Part shown: positions 1 through 7,715 of the stretch, piece by piece | How positions within the stretch are numbered: the stretch's first letter is position 1 | Layout of the letters: each line of letters starts with the position of its first letter | Assembly: GCF_005116715.1 (NCBI RefSeq) | Contig: NZ_SWCI01000012.1 | Span: 1 to 64,000 of the forward strand | Direction of reading: 5' to 3' | Origin: Ferrimonas sediminicola | GTDB lineage: Bacteria > Pseudomonadota > Gammaproteobacteria > Enterobacterales > Shewanellaceae | DNA length: 64,000 nt | Translations under genes and position numbers: made by a program | Notes under the pieces: generated by a model | Seen by the model: only the letters and a program-made list of their open reading frames with translations | What the model was told of the DNA's origin: nothing | Database searches by the model: none

Positions 1-20
1 CACGGCAAAGGAATCCAAGG

Positions 21-905
21 ATGGCCCCAACACCCAAACTGCTGGTGGTGACCGATCTCGACGGCACCCTGCTGGATCACCACAGCTACAGCTTTCAGCC
101 CGCCGAACCGGCGCTGGCGCGCCTCAGGCGCCTGGGCATCCCCCTCATCCTCAACACCAGTAAGACCGCCGCCGAGCTGGCGCCGCTGCGCCGAGAGCTG
201 GGTACCGACGCTCCCTATGTGGTGGAGAACGGCGCGGCCCTCTACTGGCCGCCGCCGTTCGATGCCCTCAGTGAGTCCGACGCCAACACTGATAAGCACA
301 ATCTTGGTGCAACCCCCGGCGCCATCCTGGGGCATCGGATGCAGGCCCTGGGGGCCTCCCGGGCGCAGATCCTCGCCGCCCTGGCCGAGATCCGCCGCGA
401 CACCGGCCTCAAGCTGGAGGGGTTCTCCGACTGGAACGCCGACACCCTGATGGCCCACACCGGGCTTGAGCGGCGCGCCGCCGAGCAGGCCCTGGACCGG
501 CAGTTCTCCGAGCCGCTGTGGTGGCAGGGCAGCGAGGCCCAGCTGGCCCGGTTGCAGCAGGCGGCGGAGGCTTACGGCCTCAGGCTGCTGATGGGCGGGC
601 GCTTCCTGCACCTGGTCGGCCAAAGCGACAAGGGGCGCTGCATAGAGCCGCTACGGCGCGCCTACACCCGCCAATGGGGGCTGGCGGACGGGGCGCAGCC
701 CAAGGTGATCGCCCTCGGCGACGGCGACAACGATCTGGCGATGCTGGAGGCGGCCGACCACCCGGTGCTGGTGCGCTCGCCGGTCAACCCGCTGCCCGAG
801 CTCAGCGACGCTTGCCGCACCCGGGCCATGGTCACCGAGGGCTATGGTCCCCTGGGCTGGAACGAGGCGGTCCATCGCCTGCTCGATCGCTACCGGCTTC
901 CCTGA
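21..905 (+). CDS. HAD-family glucosyl-/mannosyl-3-phosphoglycerate phosphatase
   Basis: A 294-residue HAD phosphatase of the mannosyl-3-phosphoglycerate phosphatase (Cof/IIB) family. It should remove the phosphate from glucosyl- or mannosyl-3-phosphoglycerate to give the free compatible solute in the cytoplasm. Seen: HAD motif I DLDGTLLD at residues 12-19 (nucleophile D12, acid D14), a typical IIB cap in the middle, and the metal-binding GDGDND at about 233-238. Length is normal for the family. An AAGGA-like ribosome site lies just before the ATG. The next two genes are a GpgS-like synthase and a GH13 phosphorylase, so the glucosyl substrate is the more likely one here; that choice is inference from context. 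Confidence 0.87.
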   Translation: MAPTPKLLVVTDLDGTLLDHHSYSFQPAEPALARLRRLGIPLILNTSKTAAELAPLRRELGTDAPYVVENGAALYWPPPFDALSESDANTDKHNLGATPGAILGHRMQALGASRAQILAALAEIRRDTGLKLEGFSDWNADTLMAHTGLERRAAEQALDRQFSEPLWWQGSEAQLARLQQAAEAYGLRLLMGGRFLHLVGQSDKGRCIEPLRRAYTRQWGLADGAQPKVIALGDGDNDLAMLEAADHPVLVRSPVNPLPELSDACRTRAMVTEGYGPLGWNEAVHRLLDRYRLP

Positions 906-979
906 GTCGGGCGACTGTGGCACCGCAATTGCAAAACTTCGATTAGAACATTGAATCGCAACCGCTGAAGGAGTGTTCC

Positions 980-2209
980 ATGGGCGACTTTCACCAGAAT
1001 GGCATCATCACCACCCTGCACAACCTGACGGATCGGCCCATCGACGACCTGGAGGCGGAGCTGACCCGGTTCAGCCGGGTTCGCCCCATGTCCCTGGTGC
1101 TGCCCTCGCTCTACAGCGAGCTCCAGGGCCCGGCCCTGGACAGGATCGTCACCGAGCTGGCCCAGGTGCCCTACCTGCAGGAGGTGGTGATCGGTCTTGA
1201 CCGGGCCGACCGGGATCAGTACCGACACGCCCTGGAATTCTTCAACCGCCTGCCGCAGAAACACCGGGTGTTGTGGAACGACGGCCCGCGCCTGAGGGCC
1301 ATCGATGAGAAACTGAGGGCTCAGGGGCTGGCCCCCACCGAGATGGGCAAGGGGCGCAACGTATGGTACTGCCTGGGCTACGTGCTGGCCCGGGGCAACA
1401 GCGAATCGGTGGCGCTGCACGACTGCGATATCCTCACCTACGACCGCAGTATGCTGGCCCGGCTGATCTACCCGGTGGCCAACCCCTCCTTCAACTACGA
1501 GTTCTGCAAGGGCTACTACGCCCGGGTGGCCGAGGACAAGATGAACGGCCGGGTCACCCGGCTGCTGGTGACGCCGCTGCTGCGGGCGCTGAAGAAGATC
1601 CTCGGCCCGCTGGACTACCTGGAGTTTCTCGACTCCTTCCGCTACCCCCTGGCCGGGGAGTTCTCCTTCCGCATCGACGTGGTCAACGACATCCGCATCC
1701 CCAGCGACTGGGGGCTGGAGATCGGCGTGCTGTCGGAGATGAAGCGCAACTACGCCACCAACCGCCTGTGCCAGGTGGACATCGCCGACCGCTACGATCA
1801 CAAGCACCAGGATCTCTCCAAGCACGACGACAGCGGCGGCCTGTCCAAGATGTCCATCGACATCAGCAAGGCGATCTTCCGCAAGCTGGCCACCAACGGG
1901 GTGGTGTTCTCCTCGGAGACCTTCCGCTCCATCAAGGCCACCTACTACCGCATCGCCCTGGACTTCATCGAGACCTACCACAACGACGCGGTGATCAACG
2001 GCCTGGAGTTCGACGTGCACAGCGAGGAGGAGTCGGTGGAGCTGTTCGCCGAGAATGTGCTCAACGCCGGGCTGCACTTTCTCGACTACCCGATGGAGAA
2101 GCCCTTCATCCCCAGCTGGAACCGGGTCAGCAGCGCCATCCCCGACATCTTCGAGCAGTTGCAAGAGGCGGTGGAGGCGGACCACCGGGAGTTTCTGGGC
2201 GAGGCATAG
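980..2209 (+). CDS. Glucosyl-3-phosphoglycerate synthase-like glycosyltransferase (GT81 type)
   Basis: A 409-residue retaining glycosyltransferase resembling GpgS, which joins glucose from an NDP-glucose to 3-phosphoglycerate. Seen: a GT-A-like N-terminal half with GKGRN near 124-128 and a metal-binding DCD at 148-150 (in HDCDI), followed by the long helical C-terminal region usual for this family. There is no signal peptide, so it is cytoplasmic. The ATG is preceded by GAAGGAG at good distance. It lies 74 bases after the phosphatase gene and 6 bases before the phosphorylase gene, consistent with one transcription unit for glucosylglycerate metabolism. Donor (UDP-, GDP- or ADP-glucose) cannot be told from sequence. 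A mannosyl-transferring relative is possible but less likely. Confidence 0.85.
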   Translation: MGDFHQNGIITTLHNLTDRPIDDLEAELTRFSRVRPMSLVLPSLYSELQGPALDRIVTELAQVPYLQEVVIGLDRADRDQYRHALEFFNRLPQKHRVLWNDGPRLRAIDEKLRAQGLAPTEMGKGRNVWYCLGYVLARGNSESVALHDCDILTYDRSMLARLIYPVANPSFNYEFCKGYYARVAEDKMNGRVTRLLVTPLLRALKKILGPLDYLEFLDSFRYPLAGEFSFRIDVVNDIRIPSDWGLEIGVLSEMKRNYATNRLCQVDIADRYDHKHQDLSKHDDSGGLSKMSIDISKAIFRKLATNGVVFSSETFRSIKATYYRIALDFIETYHNDAVINGLEFDVHSEEESVELFAENVLNAGLHFLDYPMEKPFIPSWNRVSSAIPDIFEQLQEAVEADHREFLGEA

Positions 2210-2215
2210 GAGCCG

Positions 2216-3979
2216 ATGCAGATGAATCAGGCGGTACACCACACCACCCTGGAGGCGCTGGGGCAGCAGCTGGAGGAGCACCTGCAGCTGATCTACCCCG
2301 AGGCCGACCACGGCGAGCTGGCCCAGGCGCTCATCCAGGCGCTGGGGGCCGAGGGCCATTGCGTCATGGCCAAACCCAGGCTGGAGCCCTGGGACGAGAG
2401 CGATCTTATCGTCATCAGCTACGGCGACAGCATTCGTCGTCAGGGGGAGGCGCCGCTGCACACCCTCAAGCGCTTCTTCGACCACTACCTGGGCCAGGTG
2501 GCCACCGGGGTGCACATTCTGCCGTTCTTCCCCTCCAGCTCCGACGACGGCTTTGCGGTGATCGATTACGCCCAGGTCAACCCCGGCCTGGGCCGCTGGC
2601 AGGATATCCAGGCCATCGCCGCCGACTTCCGGCTGATGGCCGACCTGGTGATCAACCACTGCTCCAGCCGCAGCCGCTGGTTCGAGCAGTTCAAGGCGGG
2701 CCAGCCTCCGGGCAGGGACTACTTCATCAGCGCCGATCCCGAGGGCGACTACCACCAGGTGGTGCGCCCGCGCACCAGCGAGCTGCTGAAACCGGTGCAG
2801 ACCGCCCTGGGGGAGCGCCACGTGTGGTGCACCTTCAGCCACGACCAGGTGGATCTCAACTTCGCCAACCCCCAGGTGCTGGTGGAGATGGTGAAGATCA
2901 TCCGCCTCTATCTCAACCACGGGGTGAGCATCTTCCGCCTGGACGCGGTGGCCTTCCTGTGGAAGGAGCCGGGCAGCAACTGCCTCAACCTGACGCAGAC
3001 CCACGAGATCGTGCGGCTGCTGCGCACCCTGGTGAGCTTCTACGACCCTAGGATCCTGCTGATCACCGAGACCAACATCCCCAACCGGGAGAACCTGGCC
3101 TACTTCGGCAACGGCAACGAGGCCCACGCCATCTACAACTTCTCCTTGCCGCCGCTGCTGCTGCACACCCTGCTCACCGGCGACTGCAATGCCCTCAAGC
3201 TATGGCAGATGAGCATGCCGCCGGCGCAGATGGGCACCACCTACCTCAACTTCATCGCCTCCCACGACGGCATCGGCCTGCGGCCGGTGGAGGGGCTGCT
3301 GGACGACAAACAGATCGCCGACATCGCCACCACCATGGAGGCCTTCGGTGGCCGCATCTCCTGGCGCAGCCTGGGGGAGGGGGGGCTGCGCCCCTACGAG
3401 ATCAACATCTCCCTGTATGACGCCATGCAGGGCACCCTGGACGGCCCGGACCCCTACCAGCAGGAGCGCTTCCTCTGCGCCCACGCCATCATGCTGGCCC
3501 TGGAGGGGCTGCCGGCCATCTACCTGCACAGCCTGCTGGCCACCCACAATGACAACGCCCGGGTGGAGAACACCGGCAACAACCGCAGCATCAACCGCCA
3601 CTGCTGGGACGCCGACGCCCTGGAGGCCCTGCTGCAGGACGCGGCCAGCCACCACCACCAGGTGTTTGTCCGCCTCACCCAACTGGTGCAGATGCGCCAG
3701 CGCCAGCCCGCCTTCCACCCCAGCGCCACCCAGTTTGTGCTGCACCTGGGGGAGGAGCTGTTCGGCCTGTGGCGTCAGAGCCGCAACCGGGATCAGAGCG
3801 TGTTCGCCGTGGCCAACGTCACCAGAGAGCCCCAGCCGCTGCGCCTCTCCAGCCTCAACCTTATAGGCACCGACGCCTGGCGGGACCTGCTCAGCGGCGA
3901 GGAGTACAGCGACCTGCACGGCGAGATCGAGCTGGCGCCCTACCAGGTGGTGTGGCTCGCCAACAGGGCGGGCGAGTAG
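2216..3979 (+). CDS. GH13_18 phosphorylase, probably glucosylglycerate phosphorylase
   Basis: A 587-residue alpha-amylase-fold enzyme of the sucrose-phosphorylase subfamily. In this neighbourhood the best substrate is glucosylglycerate, cleaved by phosphate to glucose 1-phosphate and glycerate. Seen: the GH13 nucleophile in FRLDAVAF (D243), the acid/base in TETNIP (E285) and the transition-state stabiliser in SHDGIG (H350-D351). It starts 6 bases after the synthase stop; TAGGAG overlaps that stop and would serve ATG 2216 or, with better spacing, ATG 2222. Sucrose phosphorylase or glucosylglycerol phosphorylase are alternatives, but synthase and phosphatase partners for the phosphoglycerate route favour glucosylglycerate. 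The final substrate call is inference. Confidence 0.85.
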   Translation: MQMNQAVHHTTLEALGQQLEEHLQLIYPEADHGELAQALIQALGAEGHCVMAKPRLEPWDESDLIVISYGDSIRRQGEAPLHTLKRFFDHYLGQVATGVHILPFFPSSSDDGFAVIDYAQVNPGLGRWQDIQAIAADFRLMADLVINHCSSRSRWFEQFKAGQPPGRDYFISADPEGDYHQVVRPRTSELLKPVQTALGERHVWCTFSHDQVDLNFANPQVLVEMVKIIRLYLNHGVSIFRLDAVAFLWKEPGSNCLNLTQTHEIVRLLRTLVSFYDPRILLITETNIPNRENLAYFGNGNEAHAIYNFSLPPLLLHTLLTGDCNALKLWQMSMPPAQMGTTYLNFIASHDGIGLRPVEGLLDDKQIADIATTMEAFGGRISWRSLGEGGLRPYEINISLYDAMQGTLDGPDPYQQERFLCAHAIMLALEGLPAIYLHSLLATHNDNARVENTGNNRSINRHCWDADALEALLQDAASHHHQVFVRLTQLVQMRQRQPAFHPSATQFVLHLGEELFGLWRQSRNRDQSVFAVANVTREPQPLRLSSLNLIGTDAWRDLLSGEEYSDLHGEIELAPYQVVWLANRAGE

Positions 3980-4078
3980 GGCCGGAAAGCGGGCCAAGCC
4001 GTTCGCCCCTTTGGAAAATTTGTCGGGTCGGCTACCATGACCGCCAGTTCAATCATTGCCGACACCGAGGGACCCACC

Positions 4079-4987
4079 ATGGAGCTGAATCGCAAGGAGC
4101 GCCAAACCCTGGCCCAGTGGTTTACCCGCCCCTGGCAGGAGCGCGAGGTGGCCTTGGGCGCCCTGGCCAGCCGTCTGCACCGGGATTACGGCTTCGGTGA
4201 GCTCATCGGTGACGGTCGGGCCAGGGCCAGGCTGCAGATCAGCCGTGATCACCTCAGTGCGCTGCGGGACGAACTGAAGCGCGATGGCCTGGGTGACCCC
4301 TGTCAGCCTGAATTTGTGACTGAGGCGCAAAGCCGCAACCACCTGGCCCAGACCCGCCAGGACGAGAAGCGCGGCGCCAGGGCGGTGGGCGACGATCTGG
4401 TGCTCTGCCGCCCCCTGGGCCACTGGCATATCGACGGGCAACCTATCCCGCTGCCGCCCTTCGAGCAGGCGGGCCAGTTGCTGAACTGGCGCTCACTGTC
4501 TGACATGGCTCCTCGGCTGTGCCACAGCCATCTGGTGCTGGTGGAGAACCTGGCACTGATGCCTGAGCTGCATCGCCTCGCGCTTCCACGGAGCCTGAAT
4601 AACCCCCTGTTCCTCTACCGGGGCGACGCCGATCGCAGCACCGGCGCAGCCTACCGATGTTTCCGCGCCTTCAAGGGCAGACTGCCCCTGGTCTACTTCG
4701 GCGATTTCGACCCGGCAGGGCTGGAAATTGGCCTTGGTTGCGGTGCCGAGCGGTTGCTGCTGCCGGCGCCCGACTGCTGGGAGACCCTGCTCCATCCCCA
4801 CTGGCAGAGCCTGACAGGCGCCGAGCGGCGCTGGTATGCCCAGGAGGCCCAGGCCCGCCGCCTGTTCAGTCGCAACCTGGCCGAACCCCTCAAGCAGGCA
4901 CTGCTGGCCATGGACAGCCACAAGCAGACCCGCACCCAGGAGCACCTGCTGGCCCATGGGGTAGAGCTGGAACTGGTGGACCTCTAA
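4079..4987 (+). CDS. Orphan JetD-like Toprim-domain protein
   Basis: A 302-residue protein whose C-terminal half looks like the Toprim domain of the Wadjet protein JetD (topoisomerase VI A-like nuclease). Seen: an acidic VEN at 155-157 (Toprim glutamate) and GDFDPAG at 208-214 (Toprim DxD), with a winged-helix-like N-terminal half. I chose ATG 4079 because GAGGGA lies 6 bases upstream; ATG 4037 has no ribosome site. In Wadjet systems JetD cuts plasmid DNA extruded by the JetABC SMC complex, but no jetA, jetB or jetC is present on either side. It may be a stand-alone relative with another role. Family assignment is fairly sure; function is not known. Confidence 0.68.
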   Translation: MELNRKERQTLAQWFTRPWQEREVALGALASRLHRDYGFGELIGDGRARARLQISRDHLSALRDELKRDGLGDPCQPEFVTEAQSRNHLAQTRQDEKRGARAVGDDLVLCRPLGHWHIDGQPIPLPPFEQAGQLLNWRSLSDMAPRLCHSHLVLVENLALMPELHRLALPRSLNNPLFLYRGDADRSTGAAYRCFRAFKGRLPLVYFGDFDPAGLEIGLGCGAERLLLPAPDCWETLLHPHWQSLTGAERRWYAQEAQARRLFSRNLAEPLKQALLAMDSHKQTRTQEHLLAHGVELELVDL

Positions 4988-5269
4988 CTTCCCCTCTACG
5001 CCGTATAGGCCGATTGCGTCCAAATTTTGGGATTCTCGAACTAGATTAGTTTGCCATGGTGAATTGCACTTTAGATGTCCGTGGATCTATTGAATATGCT
5101 ACTGTGGTAGCCAACGGTTTAGCTCATTGAGCTAAAACGAATTAAATATCTTCTGCATGCAATTTTTGAAAGTGTGATGTTTTTCACTTTATTGGTTCGT
5201 GAGTGAAGGCATTTTGATGGGTGGCTGTTGGGCCAAATTATCCTAGCAAGGAAGTGATAGGAGCTTGTT
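4988..5269. other. AT-rich junction, no gene seen
   Basis: Base composition drops sharply after the JetD-like gene and stays low to about 6550. The stretch contains a perfect 8-bp stem (TTTAGCTC/GAGCTAAA, 5118-5136) with no T-run. I see no convincing gene; the short minus-strand frame here has no ribosome site and covers the start of the next gene. Confidence 0.5.
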
Positions 5270-5551
5270 ATGACGTGTAGTTGTTGCAATGGTCGCCTAA
5301 ACATCGGAATGATCCATAAAGTTGATCCTATGACGGGGCAGAGATTCAAGTCGTGTCCTCATTGCTCTGATGCCAATGGAAGTGAACATGTATTCCACCC
5401 TTATCCAGCTGCATTTGGAAAAACACCCGCTCGAGTGACTGCTCGTAATCCTGATGGTTATCAAAGTTATTGTCGTGAGTGTCGCAATCTTGATAAAGGG
5501 GACGTTTCTAAAGTTCACAGAAACGGTCGATTGTGCAGCTCTCTGATTTAG
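5270..5551 (+). CDS. Small two-zinc-ribbon protein, unknown function
   Basis: A 93-residue protein with three CxxC pairs: C3/C6, C29/C32 (CPHC) and C68/C71 (CREC), plus H40 and H43, so it should bind one or two zinc ions. AGGAG lies upstream of the ATG. It ends 7 bases before a DNA methyltransferase start and shares that gene's low GC content, so the two are probably co-transcribed and arrived together. I do not recognise the family. A DNA-binding or nuclease partner of the methyltransferase is conceivable, but no HNH, PD-(D/E)XK or other catalytic motif is visible. Confidence 0.6.
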   Translation: MTCSCCNGRLNIGMIHKVDPMTGQRFKSCPHCSDANGSEHVFHPYPAAFGKTPARVTARNPDGYQSYCRECRNLDKGDVSKVHRNGRLCSSLI

Positions 5552-5558
5552 GCTGTAA

Positions 5559-6239
5559 ATGAATATATTTCGGGATGACGCGGTTGCCTGGCTGTCAACG
5601 CTCGAAGATGAGAGCGTTGACTTGTTGATTACCGATCCGCCATACGAGTCATTAGAAAAACATAGGAAGATTGGGACGACAACTAGGCTGAAGATTAGCA
5701 AGGCTTCGAGTAATCAGTGGTTTGATATATTTCCTAATTCTCGTTTTGAAGAGTTGCTAAAGGAAATATACAGAGTCTTAAAGAGAAATTCTCACTTTTA
5801 CTTGTTCTGTGACCAAGAAACAATGTTTGTCATAAAGCCTATAGCGGAAGATGTCGGATTTAAGTTTTGGAAGCCGATAATTTGGGATAAAGTGAGTATA
5901 GGGATGGGGTATCATTACAGGTCCAGGTATGAATGCATTCTTTTTTTTGAGAAAGGGAAAAGAAAGTTGAATGATTTGGGGTGCCCTGACATTTTGGAGT
6001 ACAAGAGAGTTTATCGAGGATATCCTACCGAGAAACCCGTGGGATTAATGGAGATACTTGTTGAACAGAGTAGCTCATGTGGAGAATTGGTTGTTGATCC
6101 GTTCTTTGGTTCAGGTTCTGTACTTGTGGCAGCACAAAACCTGAGTAGGAGGTGTGTTGGTAACGACATTTCAGTTGAAGCACATAATCATTATTTGAAC
6201 AGGGGTGACTTATACTTGGATACACTTGTGGGTCAGTGA
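5559..6239 (+). CDS. Beta-class DNA (N4-cytosine or N6-adenine) methyltransferase
   Basis: A 226-residue SAM-dependent DNA methyltransferase. The catalytic motif DPPY (residues 26-29) comes before the SAM-binding motif DPFFGSGSV near the C-terminus, the order of the beta class. YPTEKPVGLMEILV just before it is the usual motif of these amino-methyltransferases. The protein is short, with little room for a separate target-recognition domain. No restriction enzyme is recognisable beside it; the only partner is the zinc-ribbon gene 7 bases upstream. The gene is much more AT-rich than the flanking chromosome, which suggests recent transfer from a phage or mobile element. Target sequence cannot be predicted. 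Confidence 0.85.
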   Translation: MNIFRDDAVAWLSTLEDESVDLLITDPPYESLEKHRKIGTTTRLKISKASSNQWFDIFPNSRFEELLKEIYRVLKRNSHFYLFCDQETMFVIKPIAEDVGFKFWKPIIWDKVSIGMGYHYRSRYECILFFEKGKRKLNDLGCPDILEYKRVYRGYPTEKPVGLMEILVEQSSSCGELVVDPFFGSGSVLVAAQNLSRRCVGNDISVEAHNHYLNRGDLYLDTLVGQ

Positions 6240-6555
6240 TTTTTAATTTTAATTTTGGGTTCTAACTTGTTAAAAGGGCGGTGTAAGTGATTGTCATAAT
6301 GCTTTGCCAACCACAAGTTTCGACTGGATATGGGGTTTGGTTTCATCGGATACAAAGACACCCATGCTAAGTGGGGGTGCCAATTTGTTTCGATTGGCCT
6401 AGCTGAATCTTGTGGTTATTTTGGTGAAGCCTGCAGCACTTTCGATAGCGAAAGGGCCTGGAATCATGGCTTTGGGTTGTGTTTTCTGGGCAACGGGCAT
6501 GTTTAGGTCGTCGAGCACTGAATGGTCGACGTGAATACTGGGCTATGGCTGACGA
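6240..6555. other. Intergenic stretch with small hairpins
   Basis: No gene seen. Two perfect 6-bp inverted repeats lie close to the 3' end of the RAYT gene: CTTTCG/CGAAAG with a 4-base loop (6439-6454) and CGTCGA/TCGACG with an 11-base loop (6509-6531). A weaker CACCC/GGGTG stem lies around 6360-6382. Such hairpins are the kind of structure recognised by HUH transposases, but I have not seen them repeated elsewhere in the window. Confidence 0.45.
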
Positions 6556-7533
6556 TTAGGCGAGTAATCGCTTGGCGTTGGTTGAGCCTCGTATTCGCTT
6601 CAACCCGTCGGCTTGGCGGCACTTCCGTATGTTGTGCTCTCGGCCTGCCAAGTGATGGAATTGGTACTCGAAGCCTTGGGTGAGCTCCATCCAGTTGTCG
6701 AGTTCTATCTCCAGCCTAGTGAGCAGATCGGCGGTGCCTTTGGTTATATGTCCTGCCTTGTCTTCTCGTATGGCTCTGCCGGTGAACTCCACCAGTTCCA
6801 GGTAATCATTGAGGTGACAGGGCAGGGTACAGTTCTCTACGTCCTCTACATCAAACGCTTTGAGTCTTGCTGGCTGTTTTCCTGCTAACGCGGCACGAAT
6901 GCGCAGTTGGATTGAGGTATGGTCTGACTGCTCGGGTGTGTTGGCCATCTTGGCTCTGATGGGATTGAGGTCGACATAGGCCATACAGCAGAGCAGGGCC
7001 TGCTCATCCAGCAGCGCCTGCGATTTGAATCTCCCCTCCCAAAACCGACCGCTGCAGTTATCTTCCTTATTGGCTTTACGGGCAATGAATTCGTTCAGTG
7101 TTCGCATAAACCAGCTGATGTCGGTTAATCGCTGGCGGTACTCTGTCACCAATTGCTCCACTCGGTGCAGCTCCCAACTCTCCATCTCATCACGCTCCTC
7201 CTCTACCAGAAAGCGGCGGGTCATGGCGTTGCCAGTGAACAGCATGTGCCAACGTTCGATGACCTCTAGATCACACCAGCCATTGGCCTTGTCCACATTG
7301 ACGTAAAGCACCGCGTGGGTGTGATTGCTCATGATGGCGAAGGCCATGGCTTCGATGGCGAACACTTGTGTCAGCGACAGCAACCGTTCTTGCACCCACT
7401 CCCTGCGGTGTTCATAGCACTTGCCGGTGTAGGGATCTTGGCCACAGAGGAAGGCGCGTCGAACACAGCGGCTGACGCAATGATAGTAGCGGGTATCGTC
7501 CAAGCTGATTTGTTGTTTTCTGGCCTTAGGCAT
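6556..7533 (-). CDS. REP-associated tyrosine transposase (RAYT, Y1_Tnp/HUH family)
   Basis: A 325-residue single-strand DNA transposase-like protein related to IS200/IS605 TnpA. Seen: the N-terminal YYHCVSRC strand, the metal-binding HUH in MSNHTHAV, the GRFWEGRFKS segment and the YVDLNPIRAKM motif typical of the REP-associated branch. Length (about 320) fits the long RAYT group. AAGGAG precedes the ATG. RAYTs are single-copy domesticated enzymes thought to spread REP/BIME palindromes. Hairpins lie on both sides (6439-6531 and 7643-7679), and REP-like arrays occur at 11.9, 23.4 and 29.6 kb. Whether this protein acts on those arrays is inference. Confidence 0.87.
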   Translation of the reverse strand: MPKARKQQISLDDTRYYHCVSRCVRRAFLCGQDPYTGKCYEHRREWVQERLLSLTQVFAIEAMAFAIMSNHTHAVLYVNVDKANGWCDLEVIERWHMLFTGNAMTRRFLVEEERDEMESWELHRVEQLVTEYRQRLTDISWFMRTLNEFIARKANKEDNCSGRFWEGRFKSQALLDEQALLCCMAYVDLNPIRAKMANTPEQSDHTSIQLRIRAALAGKQPARLKAFDVEDVENCTLPCHLNDYLELVEFTGRAIREDKAGHITKGTADLLTRLEIELDNWMELTQGFEYQFHHLAGREHNIRKCRQADGLKRIRGSTNAKRLLA

Positions 7534-7642
7534 CGTTCTCGCTCCTTGAGAATGAAAACTAAGGATAGGCGTGGATGAGATTGGTTGCTGTTAGTGTGGG
7601 TGTCTCTGTATGGGAGAGGAGTACATGGACACCGGCAATCAG

Positions 7643-7679
7643 GCTCAGGGTATCCCAGGGAGAAATGGGATAGCTGAGC
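7643..7679. repeat. Bulged hairpin beside the RAYT gene
   Basis: GCTCAG-GG-TATCCC pairs across a 10-base loop with GGGATA-G-CTGAGC, giving a 12-bp stem with a small internal bulge. It lacks a T-run on either strand, so it is not a normal terminator. Its bulged shape resembles REP/IS200-type recognition hairpins. It lies between the convergently neighbouring oxidoreductase 3' end and the RAYT 5' end. Confidence 0.5.
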
Positions 7680-7715
7680 AACAAAGCGCCTGGTGCCCAT
7701 GTCAGGTTGGGCGGA

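Noticed and set aside
890-3166. 758-codon open frame on the minus strand
   Set aside because: It lies antiparallel to three well-supported genes, has a Val/His/Gln/Leu-rich low-complexity translation typical of antisense readings in GC-rich DNA, and no domain is recognisable.
5119-5701. Minus-strand frames opposite the zinc-ribbon gene
   Set aside because: No ribosome sites, and they overlap the plus-strand pair whose CxxC and DPPY motifs are clear.
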